Positions 22,068 through 37,900 of a stretch of 64,000 nt of DNA are shown here, one piece after another. The notes beneath the pieces are model-generated. The model was not told the DNA's origin and searched no databases. It saw only the letters and a list, made by a program, of their open reading frames with translations. How positions within the stretch are numbered: the first letter of the stretch is position 1; each line of letters begins with the position of its first letter. Source of the stretch: Antitrichia curtipendula (taxonomy: Eukaryota > Streptophyta > Bryopsida > Hypnales > Leucodontaceae); the NCBI GenBank assembly GCA_951230915.1, contig OX579637.1, forward strand, positions 16,802,001 through 16,866,000, read 5' to 3'. Position numbers and translations under genes: made by a program.

Positions 22068-22872
22068 ACTTTGAACACAATTCCTGCTTTTCAATTGACT
22101 TAGTACTAAAAATCGTGAAAGATAAAAAAATGCAATGCTAGTACAATAACTATGCACAGACATGATATTGTATGATTATTGCACTAATTTTATATGTCTA
22201 AAATAAGCGTTAATGTTGCACGATATCAGTCACCCATCGCTAAAACACTAAAGTCATACAGATTTTGTTACACATAGTTATCGTACAACTTCAACATTTC
22301 AAATTCAAATATGAATAACATGCTTGAACCACATTATAGTCTTGAATGGAAATATCGTGTTGTAATAATATTTTTTAATGAACAAATGTAACATGAAAGC
22401 AATGCCCGACGATAATCGTACGATTACTAGTGACAATTCGTGACAAAGGAACTTTGTGATGTAGCTACAGTTCCCGTTCCCGTTCCAGCTAGTATAGGTA
22501 ATTTCACTTGACCGACTCGATCTAAACGAGACATACAAGACTCGGGAACTACATCGGCAACTTCTAGGAAGACATTAAGCATAAATGCAAGAATGATAAA
22601 AGCACTCCACCAGCAGTTTCTTTAAGGTCTGTACACGAAGCATTCACCTACAGTAGGTAATACTGGCAATTCTCGCCATTCCGAGCTAAATGAATACCCT
22701 AAATATACCTCCTGTTAAAAATACCTCACTGCAGGTCGATATCCATCCATCTATTGCAAATACCAGCGTGCTGGAATCAGGGCGTCAGCATACGAAATAC
22801 AAAATAATTAAATATGGTTGCAATCATTGGGGATTTCAGGTCTGGAACACAAATGTGTAAAGCTAACTCGAA
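22068..22872. other. AT-rich unassigned interval before satellite B
   Basis: No gene is supported. It contains a small dyad ACCTA-CAG-TAGGT (22646-22658) and a short TTCCCG tandem run near 22470, both of unknown meaning. Confidence 0.4.
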
Positions 22873-22904
22873 GGGTTTAGGGTTCAGGGTTCACTGGGTA
22901 GGGT
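22873..22904 (+). repeat. Degenerate telomere-like patch
   Basis: GGGTTTAGGG at 22873-22882 is followed by TTCAGGG and then TAGGGT, so there is one exact plant-type TTTAGGG unit and degenerate neighbours. It sits about 170 bp before satellite B. It may be an interstitial telomere-like remnant or chance. Confidence 0.3.
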
Positions 22905-23536
22905 ACCATGGTTCTAACAAATGACCACTATAAAATTTTCACTTCTACTTTCACGAATATGACGTACACCAAGGTGGTTTTACGTATTCTCACTACTTCA
23001 TATAACAGTAGAACACGTAAAAGTTCATAAAATAAACATAACAAATTTATGAAATATTACAACGCTAAATGCACCAACAATGACACTTGGAATTGGGATC
23101 CATAAACTACAGGGCAGGGCTGGTCCTTTTTACTTTTCATTCACGTGAAGAAATTAGAGTAATGCGGCTACAATGAAATCTCCACGTGGATTGTACATGT
23201 GGGGATTATTTACAACTTGTACATTTTTATTGGACCCTCTAATTACCAACGAATTCCATGACATTTGGAATTGGGATCCATAAACTACAGGGCAAAGCTG
23301 GTCCTTTTTACTTTTCATTCACGTGGAGAAATTAGAGTAATGCGGCTAGAATGAAATCTCAACATGGATTCTACATGTGGGGATTATTTACAACTTGTAC
23401 ATTTTTTTAAAACCTCCAATTGCCAACAAATTCCATGACATTTGGAATTGGGATCCATAAACTACAGGGCAAAGTTGGTCCTTTTTACTTTTCATTCACG
23501 TGGAGAAATTAGAATATATCGGCAAGTATGAAATCT

Positions 23537-23557
23537 CCACATGGATTCTACATGTGG
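23537..23557. repeat. Monomer dyad of satellite B (representative copy)
   Basis: CCACATG and CATGTGG flank a 7-nt spacer. Allowing one mismatch, the arms extend to 11 bp (ATCTCCACATG / CATGTGGGGAT). The dyad recurs once per monomer in most of the array. Known variants: TTTCTA in the spacer (arms kept), and TCCAGATGTGG, TCTACTGTGG and CATGTAGGG, which weaken or break the right arm. Confidence 0.9.
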
Positions 23558-25020
23558 GGATTATTTACAACTTGTACATTTTTATTGGACCCTCCAAGTG
23601 CCAACGAATTCCATGACATTTGGAATTGGGATCCCTAAACTACAGGGCAAAGCTGGTCCTTTTTACTTTTCATTCACGCGGAGAAATTAGAGTATAACGG
23701 CAAGAATGAAATCTCCACATGGATTCTACATGTGGGGATTATCTACAACTTGTACATTTTTCTAAAACCTCCAATTGCCAACAAATTCCATGACATTTAG
23801 AATTGGGATCCATAAACTACAGGACAAAGTTGGTCCTTTTTACTTTTCATTCACGTGGAGAAATTAGAGTATATCGGCAAGTATGAAATCTCCACATGGA
23901 TTCTACATGTGGGGATTATTTACAACTTGTACATTTTTATTGGACCCTCCAAGTGCCAACGAATTCCATAACATTTGGAATTGGAATCCATAAACTACAG
24001 GGCAAAGCTGGTCCTTTTTACTTTTCATTCACGCGGAGAAATTAGAGTATAACGGCAAGAATGAAATCTCCACATGGATTCTACATGTGGGGATTATTTA
24101 CAACTTGTACATTTTTTTAAAACCTCCAATTGCCAACAAATTCCATGACATTTGGAATTGGGATCCCTAAACTACAGGGCAAAGTTGGTGTTTTTTACTT
24201 TTCATCCACGTGGAGAAATTAGAGTATATCGGCAAGTATGAAATCTCCACATGGATTCTACATGTGGGGATTATTTACAACATGTACATTTTTATTGGAC
24301 CCTCCAAGTGCCAACGAATTCCATGACATTTGGAATTGGGATCCATAAACTACAGGGCAAAGCTGGTCCTTTTTACTTTTCATTCACGCGGAGAAATTAG
24401 AATACAACGGCAAGAATGAAATCTCCACATGGATTCTACATGTGGGGATTATTTACAACTTGTACATTTTTATTGGACCCTCCAAGTGCCAACGAATTCC
24501 ATAACATTTGGAATTGGAATCCATAAACTACAGGGCAAAGCTGGTCCTTTTTACTTTTCATTCACGCGGAGAAATTAGAGTATAACGACAAGTATGAAAT
24601 CTCCACATGGATTCTACATGTGGGGATTATTTACAACTTGTACATTTTTTTAAAACCTCCAATTGCCAACAAATTCCATGACATTTAGAATTGGAGTCCA
24701 TAAACTACAGCGCAAAGTTGGTGTTTTTTACTTTTCATTCACGTGGAGAAATTAGAGTATATCGGCAAGTATGAAATCTCCACATGGATTCTACATGTGG
24801 GGATTATTTACAACTTGTACATTTTTATTGGACCCTCCAAGTGCCAACGAATTCCATGACATTTGGAATTGGGATCCCTAAACTACAGGGCAAAGCTGGT
24901 CCTTTTTACTTTTCATTCACGCGGAGAAATTAGAATATAACGGCAAGAATGAAATCTCCACATGGTTTCTACATGTGGGGATTATCTACAACTTGTACAT
25001 TTTTTTAAAACCTCCAATTG

Positions 25021-25944
25021 CCAACAAATTCCATGACATTTAGAATTGGAGTCCATAAACTACAGGGCAAAGTTGGTCCTTTTTACTTTTCATTCACGTG
25101 GAGAAATTAGAGTATATCGGCAAGTATGAAATCCCCACAAGGATTCTACATGTGGGGATTATTTACAACTTGTACATTTTTATTGGACCCTCCAAGTGCC
25201 AACGAATTCCATGACATTTGGAATTGGGATCCCTAAACTACAGGGCAAAGCTGGTCCTTTTTACTTTTCATTCACGCGGAGAAATTAGAATATAACGGCA
25301 AGAATGAAATCTCCACATGGTTTCTACATGTGGGGATTATCTACAACTTGTACATTTTTTTAAAACCTCCAATTGCCAACAAATTCCATGACATTTAGAA
25401 TTGGGATCCCTAAACTACAGGGCAAAGCTGGTCCTTTTTACTTTTCTTTCACGCGGAGAAATTAGAGTATAACGGCAAGTATGAAATCTCCACATGGATT
25501 CTACATGTGGGGATTATTTACAACTTGTACATTTTTATTGGACCCTCTAATTACCAACGAATTCCATGACATTTGGAATTGGGATCCCTAAACTACAGGG
25601 CAAAGCTGGTCCTTTTTACTTTTCATTCACGCGGAGAAATTAGAATATAACGGCAAGAATGAAATCTCCACATGGTTTCTACATGTGGGGATTATCTACA
25701 ACTTGTACATTTTTTTAAAACCTCCAATTGCCAACAAATTCCATGACATTTAGAATTGGAGTCCATAAACTACAGGGCAAAGTTGGTCCTTTTTACTTTT
25801 CATTCACGTGGAGAAATTAGAGTATATCGGCAAGTATGAAATCTCCACAAGGATTCTACATGTGGGGATTATTTACAACTTGTACATTTTTATTGGACCC
25901 TCCAAGTGCCAACGAATTCCATGACATTTGGAATTGGGATCCCT
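25021..25944. repeat. Satellite B four-monomer HOR (710 bp step)
   Basis: The paired markers GGAGTCC (25050 and 25760) and CCACAAGGATTCTACA (GGATTCTACA at 25141 and 25851) recur 710 bp apart, that is four monomers. A similar block with the same CACAAGGATTC marker recurs near 29.7 kb. Confidence 0.8.
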
Positions 25945-28430
25945 AAACTACAGGGCAAAGCTGGTCCTTTTTACTTTTCATTCACGCGGAGAAATTAGAA
26001 TATAACGGCAAGAATGAAATCTCCACATGGTTTCTACATGTGGGGATTATCTACAACTTGTACATTTTTTTAAAACCTCCAATTGCCAACAAATTCCATG
26101 ACATTTAGAATTGGGATCCCTAAACTACAGGGCAAAGCTGGTCCTTTTTACTTTTCTTTCACGCGGAGAAATTAGAGTATAACGGCAAGTATGAAATCTC
26201 CACATGGATTCTACATGTGGGGATTATTTACAACTTGTACATTTTTATTGGACCCTCTAATTACCAACGAATTCCATGACATTTGGAATTGGGATCCCTA
26301 AACTACAGGGCAAAGCTGGTCCTTTTTACTTTTCATTCACGCGGAGAAATTAGAATATAACGGCAAGAATGAAATCTCCACATGGATTCTACATGTGGGG
26401 ATTATCTACAACTTGTACATTTTTTTAAAACCTCCAATTGCCAACAAATTCCATGACATTTAGAATTGGAATCCATAAACTACAGGGCAAAGCTAGTCCT
26501 TTTTACTTTTCATTCACGTGGAGAAATTAGAGTATATCGGCAAGTATGAAATCTCCACATGGATTCTACATGTGGGGATTATTTACAACTAGTACATTTT
26601 TATTGGACCCTCCAAGTGCCAACGAATTCCATGACATTTGGAATTGGAATCCATAAACTACAGGGCAAAGCTGGTCCTTTTTACTTTTCATTCACGTGGA
26701 GAAATTAGAGTATAACGGCAAGAATGAAATCTCCACATGGATTCTACATGTGGGGATTATTTACAACTTGTACATTTTTTTAAAACCTCCAATTGCCAAC
26801 AAATTCCATGACATTTGGAATTGGGATCCCTAAACTACAGGGCAAAGTTGGTGTTTTTTACTTTTCATCCACGTGGAGAAATTAGAGTATATCGGCAAGT
26901 ATGAAATCTCCACATGGATTCTACATGTGGGGATTATTTACAACTTGTACATTTTTATTGGACCCTCCAAGTGCCAACGAATTCCATGACATTTGGAATT
27001 GGGATCCCTAAACTACAGGGCAAAGCTGGTCCTTTTTACTTTTCATTCACGCGGAGAAATTAGAATACAACGGCAAGAATGAAATCTCCACATGGATTCT
27101 ACATGTGGGGATTATTTACAACTTGTACATTTTTATTGGACCCTCCAAGTGCCAACGAATTCCATAACATTTGGAATTGGAATCCATAAACTACAGGGCA
27201 AAGCTGGTCCTTTTTACTTTTCATTCACGCGGAGAAATTAGAATATAACGGCAAGAATGAAATCTCCACATGGTTTCTACATGTGGGGATTATCTACAAC
27301 TTGTACATTTTTTTAAAACCTCCAATTGCCAACAAATTCCATGACATTTAGAATTGGGATCCCTAAACTACAGGGCAAAGCTGGTCCTTTTTACTTTTCT
27401 TTCACGCGGAGAAATTAGAGTATAACGGCAAGTATGAAATCTCCACATGGATTCTACATGTGGGGATTATTTACAACTTGTACATTTTTATTGGACCCTC
27501 TAATTACCAACGAATTCCATGACATTTGGAATTGGGATCCCTAAACTACAGGGCAAAGCTGGTCCTTTTTACTTTTCATTCACGCGGAGAAATTAGAATA
27601 TAACGGCAAGAATGAAATCTCCACATGGATTCTACATGTGGGGATTATCTACAACTTGTACATTTTTTTAAAACCTCCAATTGCCAACAAATTCCATGAC
27701 ATTTAGAATTGGAATCCATAAACTACAGGGCAAAGCTAGTCCTTTTTACTTTTCATTCACGTGGAGAAATTAGAGTATATCGGCAAGTATGAAATCTCCA
27801 CATGGATTCTACATGTGGGGATTATTTACAACTAGTACATTTTTATTGGACCCTCCAAGTGCCAACGAATTCCATGACATTTGGAATTGGAATCCATAAA
27901 CTACAGGGCAAAGCTGGTCCTTTTTACTTTTCATTCACGTGGAGAAATTAGAGTATAACGGCAAGAATGAAATCTCCACATGGATTCTACATGTGGGGAT
28001 TATTTACAACTTGTACATTTTTTTAAAACCTCCAATTGCCAACAAATTCCATGACATTTGGAATTGGGATCCCTAAACTACAGGGCAAAGTTGGTGTTTT
28101 TTACTTTTCATCCACGTGGAGAAATTAGAGTATATCGGCAAGTATGAAATCTCCACATGGATTCTACATGTGGGGATTATTTACAACTTGTACATTTTTA
28201 TTGGACCCTCCAAGTGCCAACGAATTCCATGACATTTGGAATTGGGATCCCTAAACTACAGGGCAAAGCTGGTCCTTTTTACTTTTCATTCACGCGGAGA
28301 AATTAGAATACAACGGCAAGAATGAAATCTCCACATGGATTCTACATGTGGGGATTATTTACAACTTGTACATTTTTATTGGACCCTCCAAGTGCCAACG
28401 AATTCCATAACATTTGGAATTGGAATCCAT
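25945..28430. repeat. Satellite B seven-monomer HOR, tandem copies (1243 bp step)
   Basis: AAAGCTAGTCC and ACTAGTACAT mark one monomer at 26491 and again at 27734, 1243 bp apart. Flanking sequence matches from about 25945 through the second copy, and a partial third copy follows to about 28870. Another copy of the marker is at 30397, 2663 bp (15 monomers) further on. Confidence 0.8.
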
Positions 28431-31400
28431 AAACTACAGGGCAAAGCTGGTCCTTTTTACTTTTCATTCACGCGGAGAAATTAGAATATAACGGCAAGAA
28501 TGAAATCTCCACATGGTTTCTACATGTGGGGATTATCTACAACTTGTACATTTTTTTAAAACCTCCAATTGCCAACAAATTCCATGACATTTAGAATTGG
28601 GATCCCTAAACTACAGGGCAAAGCTGGTCCTTTTTACTTTTCTTTCACGCGGAGAAATTAGAGTATAACGGCAAGTATGAAATCTCCACATGGATTCTAC
28701 ATGTGGGGATTATTTACAACTTGTACATTTTTATTGGACCCTCTAATTACCAACGAATTCCATGACATTTGGAATTGGGATCCCTAAACTACAGGGCAAA
28801 GCTGGTCCTTTTTACTTTTCATTCACGCGGAGAAATTAGAATATAACGGCAAGAATGAAATCTCCACATGGTTTCTACATGTGGGGATTATCTACAACTT
28901 GTACATTTTTTTAAAACCTCCAATTGCCAACAAATTCCATGACATTTAGAATTGGGATCCCTAAACTACAGGGCAAAGCTGGTCCTTTTTACTTTTCTTT
29001 CACGCGGAGAAATTAGAGTATAACGGCAAGTATGAAATCTCCACATGGATTCTACATGTGGGGATTATTTACAACTTGTACATTTTTATTGGACCCTCTA
29101 ATTACCAACGAATTCCATGACATTTGGAATTGGGATCCCTAAACTACAGGGCAAAGCTGGTCCTTTTTACTTTTCATTCACGCGGAGAAATTAGAATATA
29201 ACGGCAAGAATGAAATCTCCACATGGTTTCTACATGTGGGGATTATCTACAACTTGTACATTTTTTTAAAACCTCCAATTGCCAACAAATTCCATGACAT
29301 TTAGAATTGGGATCCCTAAACTACAGGGCAAAGCTGGTCCTTTTTACTTTTCTTTCACGCGGAGAAATTAGAGTATAACGGCAAGTATGAAATCTCCACA
29401 TGGATTCTACATGTGGGGATTATTTACAACTTGTACATTTTTATTGGACCCTCCAAGTGCCAACGAATTCCATGACATTTGGAATTGGGATCCCTAAACT
29501 ACAGGGCAAAGCTGGTCCTTTTTACTTTTCATTCACGCGGAGAAATTAGAATATAACGGCAAGAATGAAATCTCCACATGGTTTCTACATGTGGGGATTA
29601 TCTACAACTTGTACATTTTTTTAAAACCTCCAATTGCCAACAAATTCCATGACATTTAGAATTGGAGTCCATAAACTACAGGGCAAAGTTGGTCCTTTTT
29701 ACTTTTCATTCACGTGGAGAAATTAGAGTATATCGGCAAGTATGAAATCTCCACAAGGATTCTACATGTGGGGATTATTTACAACTTGTACATTTTTATT
29801 GGACCCTCCAAGTGCCAACGAATTCCATGACATTTGGAATTGGGATCCCTAAACTACAGGGCAAAGCTGGTCCTTTTTACTTTTCATTCACGCGGAGAAA
29901 TTAGAATATAACGGCAAGAATGAAATCTCCACATGGTTTCTACATGTGGGGATTATCTACAACTTGTAGATTTTTTTAAAACCTCCAATTGCCAACAAAT
30001 TCCATGACATTTAGAATTGGGATCCCTAAACTACAGGGCAAAGCTGGTCCTTTTTACTTTTCTTTCACGCGGAGAAATTAGAGTATAACGGCAAGTATGA
30101 AATCTCCACATGGATTCTACATGTGGGGATTATTTACAACTTGTACATTTTTATTGGACCCTCTAATTACCAACGAATTCCATGACATTTGGAATTGGGA
30201 TCCCTAAACTACAGGGCAAAGCTGGTCCTTTTTACTTTTCATTCACGCGGAGAAATTAGAATATAACGGCAAGAATGAAATCTCCACATGGATTCTACAT
30301 GTGGGGATTATCTACAACTTGTACATTTTTTTAAAACCTCCAATTGCCAACAAATTCCATGACATTTAGAATTGGAATCCATAAACTACAGGGCAAAGCT
30401 AGTCCTTTTTACTTTTCATTCACGTGGAGAAATTAGAGTATATCGGCAAGTATGAAATCTCCACATGGATTCTACATGTGGGGATTATTTACAACTAGTA
30501 CATTTTTATTGGACCCTCCAAGTGCCAACGAATTCCATGACATTTGGAATTGGAATCCATAAACTACAGGGCAAAGCTGGTCCTTTTTACTTTTCATTCA
30601 CGTGGAGAAATTAGAGTATAACGGCAAGAATGAAATCTCCACATGGATTCTACATGTGGGGATTATTTACAACTTGTACATTTTTTTAAAACCTCCAATT
30701 GCCAACAAATTCCATGACATTTGGAATTGGGATCCCTAAACTACAGGGCAAAGTTGGTGTTTTTTACTTTTCATCCACGTGGAGAAATTAGAGTATATCG
30801 GCAAGTATGAAATCTCCACATGGATTCTACATGTGGGGATTATTTACAACTTGTACATTTTTATTGGACCCTCCAAGTGCCAACGAATTCCATGACATTT
30901 GGAATTGGGATCCCTAAACTACAGGGCAAAGCTGGTCCTTTTTACTTTTCATTCACGCGGAGAAATTAGAATACAACGGCAAGAATGAAATCTCCACATG
31001 GATTCTACATGTGGGGATTATTTACAACTTGTACATTTTTATTGGACCCTCCAAGTGCCAACGAATTCCATAACATTTGGAATTGGAATCCATAAACTAC
31101 AGGGCAAAGCTGGTCCTTTTTACTTTTCATTCACGCGGAGAAATTAGAATATAACGGCAAGAATGAAATCTCCACATGGTTTCTACATGTGGGGATTATC
31201 TACAACTTGTACATTTTTTTAAAACCTCCAATTGCCAACAAATTCCATGACATTTAGAATTGGAGTCCATAAACTACAGGGCAAAGTTGGTCCTTTTTAC
31301 TTTTCATTCACGTGGAGAAATTAGAGTATATCGGCAAGTATGAAATCTCCACATGGATTCTACATGTGGGGATTATTTACAACTTGTACATTTTTATTGG

Positions 31401-31999
31401 ACCCTCCAAGTGCCAACGAATTCCATGACATTTGGAATTGGGATCCCTAAACTACAGGGCAAAGCTGGACCTTTTTACTTTTCATTCACGCGGAGAAATT
31501 AGAATATAACGGCAAGAATGAAATCTCCACATGGTTTCTACATGTGGGGATTATCTACAACTTGTACATTTTTTTAAAACCTCCAATTGCCAACAAATTC
31601 CATGACATTTAGAATTGGAGTCCATAAACTACAGGGCAAAGTTGGTCCTTTTTACTTTTCATTCACGTGGAGAAATTAGAGTATATCGGCAAGTATGAAA
31701 TCTCCACATGGATTCTACATGTGGGGATTATTTACAACTTGTACATTTTTATTGGACCCTCCAAGTGCCAACGAATTCCATGACATTTGGAATTGGGATC
31801 CCTAAACTACAGGGCAAAGTTGGTCCTTTTTACTTTTCATTCACGCGGAGAAATTAGAGTATAACGGCAAGTATGAAATCTCCACATGGATTCTACATGT
31901 GGGGATTATTTACAACTTGTACATTTTTATTGGACCCTATAATTACCAACGAATTCCATGACATTTGGAATTGGGATCCATAAACTACAGGGCAAAGCT

Positions 32000-34900
32000 G
32001 GTCCTTTTTACTTTTCATTCACGCGGAGAAATTAGAATATAACGGCAAGAATGAAATCTCCACATGGATTCTACATGTGGGGATTATCTACAACTTGTAC
32101 ATTTTTTTAAAACCTCCAATTGCCAACAAATTCCATGACATTTAGAATTGGAATCCATAAACTACAGGGCAAAGCTAGTCCTTTTTACTTTTCATTCACG
32201 TGGAGAAATTAGAGTATATCGGCAAGTATGAAATCTCCACATGGATTCTACATGTGGGGATTGTTTACAACTTGTACATTTTTATTGGACCCTCCAAGTG
32301 CCAACGAATTCCATGACATTTGGAATTAGAATCCATAAACTACAGGGCAAAGTTGGTCCTTTTTACTTTTCATTCACGTGGAGAAATTAGAGTATAACGG
32401 CAAGAATGAAATCTCCACAAGGATTATACATGTGGGGATTATTTACAACTTGTACATTTTTATTGGACCCTCCAAGTGCCAACGAATTCCATGACATTTG
32501 GAATTGGGATCCATAAACTACAGGGCAAAGTTGGTCCTTTTTACTTTTCATTCACGTGGAGAAATTAGAGTATATCGGCAAGTATGAAATCTCTACATGG
32601 ATTTTACATGTGGGGATTATTTACAACTTGTACATTTTTATTGGACCCTCCAAGTGCCAACGAATTCCATGACATTTGGAATTGGGATCCCTAAACTACA
32701 GGGCAAAGCTGGTCCTTTTTACTTTTCATTCACGCGGAGAAATTAGAATATAACGGCAAGAATGAAATCTCCACATGGTTTCTACATGTGGGGATTATCT
32801 ACAACTTGTACATTTTTTTAAAACCTCCAATTGCCAACAAATTCCATGACATTTAGAATTGGAGTCCATAAACTACAGGGCAAAGTTGGTCCTTTTTACT
32901 TTTCATTCACGTGGAGAAATAAGAGTATATCGGCAAGTATGAAATCTCCACATGGATTCTACATGTGGGGATTATCTACAACTTGTACATTTTTATTGGA
33001 CCCTCCAAGTGCCAACGAATTCCATGACATTTGGAATTGGGATCCCTAAACTACAGGGCAAAGTTGGTCCTTTTTACTTTTCATTCACGCGGAGAAATTA
33101 GAATACAACGGCAAGAATGAAATCTCCACATGGATTCTACATGTGGGGATTATTTACAACTTGTACATTTTTATTGGACCCTCCAATTGCCAACGAATTC
33201 CATAACATTTGGAATTGGAATCCATAAACTACAGGGCAAAGCTGGTCCTTTTTACTTTTCATTAACGCGGAGAAATTAGAGTATAACGGCAAGAATGAAA
33301 TCTCCACATGGATTCTACATGTGGGGATTATTTACAACTTGTACATTTTTTTAAAACCTCCAATTGCCAACAAATTCCATGACATTTAGAATTGGAGTCC
33401 ATAAACTACAGGGCAAAGTTGGTCCTTTTTACTTTTCATTCACGTGGAGAAATTAGAGTATATCGGCAAGTATGAAATCTCCACATGGATTCTACATGTG
33501 GGGATTATTTACAACTTGTACATTTTTATTGGACCCTCCAAGTGCCAACGAATTCCATGACATTTGGAATTGGAATCCATAAACTACAGGGCAAAGCTGG
33601 TCCTTTTTACTTTTCATTCACGCGGAGAAATTAGAATATAACGGCAAGAATGAAATCTCCACATGGTTTCTACATGTGGGGATTATCTACAACTTGTACA
33701 TTTTTTTAAAACCTCCAATTGCCAACAAATTCCATGACATTTAGAATTGGAGTCCATAAACTACAGGGCAAAGTTGGTCCTTTTTACTTTTCATTCACGC
33801 GGAGAAATTAGAATACAACGGCAAGAATGAAATCTCCACATGGATTCTACATGTGGGGATTATTTACAACTTGTACATTTTTATTGGACCCTCCAATTGC
33901 CAACGAATTCCATAACATTTGGAATTGGAATCCATAAACTACAGGGCAAAGCTGGTCCTTTTTACTTTTCATTAACGCGGAGAAATTAGAGTATAACGGC
34001 AAGAATGAAATCTCCACATGGATTCTACATGTGGGGATTATTTACAACTTGTACATTTTTTTAAAACCTCCAATTGCCAACAAATTCCATGACATTTAGA
34101 ATTGGAGTCCATAAACTACAGGGCAAAGTTGGTCCTTTTTACTTTTCATTCACGTGGAGAAATTAGAGTATATCGGCAAGTATGAAATCTCCACATGGAT
34201 TCTACATGTGGGGATTATTTACAACTTGTACATTTTTATTGGACCCTCCAAGTGCCAACGAATTCCATGACATTTGGAATTGGAATCCATAAACTACAGG
34301 GCAAAGCTGGTCCTTTTTACTTTTCATTCACGCGGAGAAATTAGAATATAACGGCAAGAATGAAATCTCCACATGGTTTCTACATGTGGGGATTATCTAC
34401 AACTTGTACATTTTTTTAAAACCTCCAATTGCCAACAAATTCCATGACATTTAGAATTGGAGTCCATAAACTACAGGGCAAAGTTGGTCCTTTTTACTTT
34501 TCATTCACGTGGAGAAATTAGAGTATATCGGCAAGTATGAAATCTCCACATGGATTCTACATGTGGGGATTATTTACAACTTGTACATTTTTATTGGACC
34601 CTCCAAGTGCCAACGAATTCCATGACATTTGGAATTGGGATCCATAAACTACAGGGCAAAGCTGGTCCTTTTTACTTTTCATTCACGCGGAGAAATTAGA
34701 ATACAACGGCAAGAATGAAATCTCCACATGGATTCTACATGTGGGGATTATTTACAACTTGTACATTTTTATTGGACCCTCCAAGTGCCAACGAATTCCA
34801 TAACATTTGGAATTGGAATCCATAAACTACAGGGCAAAGCTGGTCCTTTTTACTTTTCATTCACGCGGAGAAATTAGAGTATAACGGCAAGAATGAAATC

Positions 34901-37900
34901 TCCACATGGATTCTACATGTGGGGATTATTTACAACTTGTACATTTTTTTAAAACCTCCATGTGCCAACGAATTCCATGACATTTGGAATTGGGATCCCT
35001 AAACTACAGGGCAAAGCTGGTCCTTTTTACTTTTCATTCACGCGGAGAAATTAGAATATAACGGCAAGAATGAAATCTCCACATGGTTTCTACATGTGGG
35101 GATTATCTACAACTTGTACATTTTTTTAAAACCTCCAATTGCCAACAAATTCCATGACATTTAGAATTGGAGTCCATAAACTACAGGGCAAAGTTGGTCC
35201 TTTTTACTTTTCATTCACGTGGAGAAATTAGAGTATATCGGCAAGTATGAAATCTCCACATGGATTCTACATGTGGGGATTATTTACAACTTGTACATTT
35301 TTATTGGACCCTCCAAGTGCCAACGAATTCCATGACATTTGGAATTGGGATCCCTAAACTACAGGGCAAAGCTGGTCCTTTTTACTTTTCATTCACGCGG
35401 AGAAATTAGAATACAACGGCAAGTATGAAATCTCCACATGGATTCTACATGTGGGGATTATTTACAACTTGTACATTTTTTTAAAACCTCCAATTGCCAA
35501 CAAATTCCATGACATTTAGAATTGGAGTCCATAAACTACAGGGCAAAGTTGGTCCTTTTTACTTTTCATTCACGTGGAGAAATTAGAGTATATCGGCAAG
35601 TATGAAATCTCCACATGGATTCTACATGTGGGGATTATTTACAACTTGTACATTTTTATTGGACCCTCCAAGTGCCAACGAATTCCATGACATTTGGAAT
35701 TGGAATCCATAAACTACAGGGCAAAGCTGGTCCTTTTTACTTTTCATTCACGCGGAGAAATTAGAATATAACGGCAAGAATGAAATCTCCACATGGTTTC
35801 TACATGTGGGGATTATCTACAACTTGTACATTTTTTTAAAACCTCCAATTGCCAACAAATTCCATGACATTTAGAATTGGAGTCCATAAACTACAGGGCA
35901 AAGTTGGTCCTTTTTACTTTTCATTCACGTGGAGAAATTAGAGTATATCGGCAAGTATGAAATCTCCACATGGATTCTACATGTGGGGATTATTTACAAC
36001 TTGTACATTTTTATTGGACCCTCCAAGTGCCAACGAATTCCATGACATTTGGAATTGGGATCCCTAAACTACAGGGCAAAGCTGGTCCTTTTTACTTTTC
36101 ATTCACGCGGAGAAATTAGAATACAACGGCAAGAATGAAATCTCCACATGGATTCTACATGTGGGGATTATTTACAACTTGTACATTTTTATTGGACCCT
36201 CCAAGTGCCAACTAATTCCATAACATTTGGAATTGGAATCCATAAACTACAGGGCAAAGCTGGTCCTTTTTACTTTTCATTCACGCGGAGAAATTAGAGT
36301 ATAACGGCAAGAATGAAATCTCCACATGGATTCTACATGTGGGGATTATTTACAACTTGTACATTTTTTTAAAACCTCCATGTGCCAACGAATTCCATGA
36401 CATTTGGAATTGGGATCCCTAAACTACAGGGCAAAGCTGGTCCTTTTTACTTTCATTCACGCGGAGAAATTAGAATATAACGGCAAGAATGAAATCTCCA
36501 CATGGTTTCTACATGTGGGGATTATCTACAACTTGTACATTTTTTTAAAACCTCCAATTGCCAACAAATTCCATGACATTTAGAATTGGAGTCCATAAAC
36601 TACAGGGCAAAGTTGGTCCTTTTTACTTTTCATTCACGTGGAGAAATTAGAGTATATCGGCAAGTATGAAATCTCCACATGGATTCTACATGTGGGGATT
36701 ATTTACAACTTGTACATTTTTATTGGACCCTCCAAGTGCCAACGAATTCCATGACATTTGGAATTGGGATCCCTAAACTACAGGGCAAAGCTGGTCCTTT
36801 TTACTTTTCATTCACGCGGAGAAATTAGAGTATAACGGCAAGTATGAAATCTCCACATGGATTCTACATGTGGGGATTATTTACAACTTGTACATTTTTA
36901 TTGGACCCTCTAATTACCAACGAATTCCATGACATTTGGAATTGGGATCCATAAACTACAGGGCAAAGCTGGTCCTTTTTACTTTTCATTCACGCGGAGA
37001 AATTAGAATATAACGGCAAGAATGAAATCTCCACATGGATTCTACATGTGGGGATTATCTACAACTTGTACATTTTTTTAAAACCTCCAATTGCCAACAA
37101 ATTCCATGACATTTAGAATTGGAATCCATAAACTACAGGGCAAAGCTAGTCCTTTTTACTTTTCATTCACGTGGAGAAATTAGAGTATATCGGCAAGTAT
37201 GAAATCTCCACATGGATTCTACATGTGGGGATTATTTACAACTTGTACATTTTTATTGGACCCTCCAAGTGCCAACGAATTCCATGACATTTGGAATTAG
37301 AATCCATAAACTACAGGGCAAAGTTGGTCCTTTTTACTTTTCATTCACGTGGAGAAATTAGAGTATATCGGCAAGTATGAAATCTCCACAAGGATTATAC
37401 ATGTGGGGATTATTTACAACTTGTACATTTTTATTGGACCCTCCAAGTGCCAACGAATTCCATGACATTTGGAATTGGGATCCATAAACTACAGGGCAAA
37501 GTTGGTCCTTTTTACTTTTCATTCACGTGGAGAAATTAGAGTATATCGGCAAGTATGAAATCTCCACATGGATTCTACATGTGGGGATTATTTACAACTT
37601 GTACATTTTTATTGGACCCTCCAAGTGCCAACGAATTCCATGACATTTGGAATTGGGATCCATAAACTACAGGGCAAAGTTGGTCCTTTTTACTTTTCAT
37701 TCACGTGGAGAAATTAGAGTATATCGGCAAGTATGAAATCTCCACATGGATTCTATATGTGGGGATTATTTACAACTTGAACATTTTTATTGGACCCTCC
37801 AAGTGCCAACGAATTCCATGACATTTGGAATTGGGATCCCTAAACTACAGGGCAAAGCTGGTCCTTTTTACTTTTCATTCACGCGGAGAAGCTAGAATAT

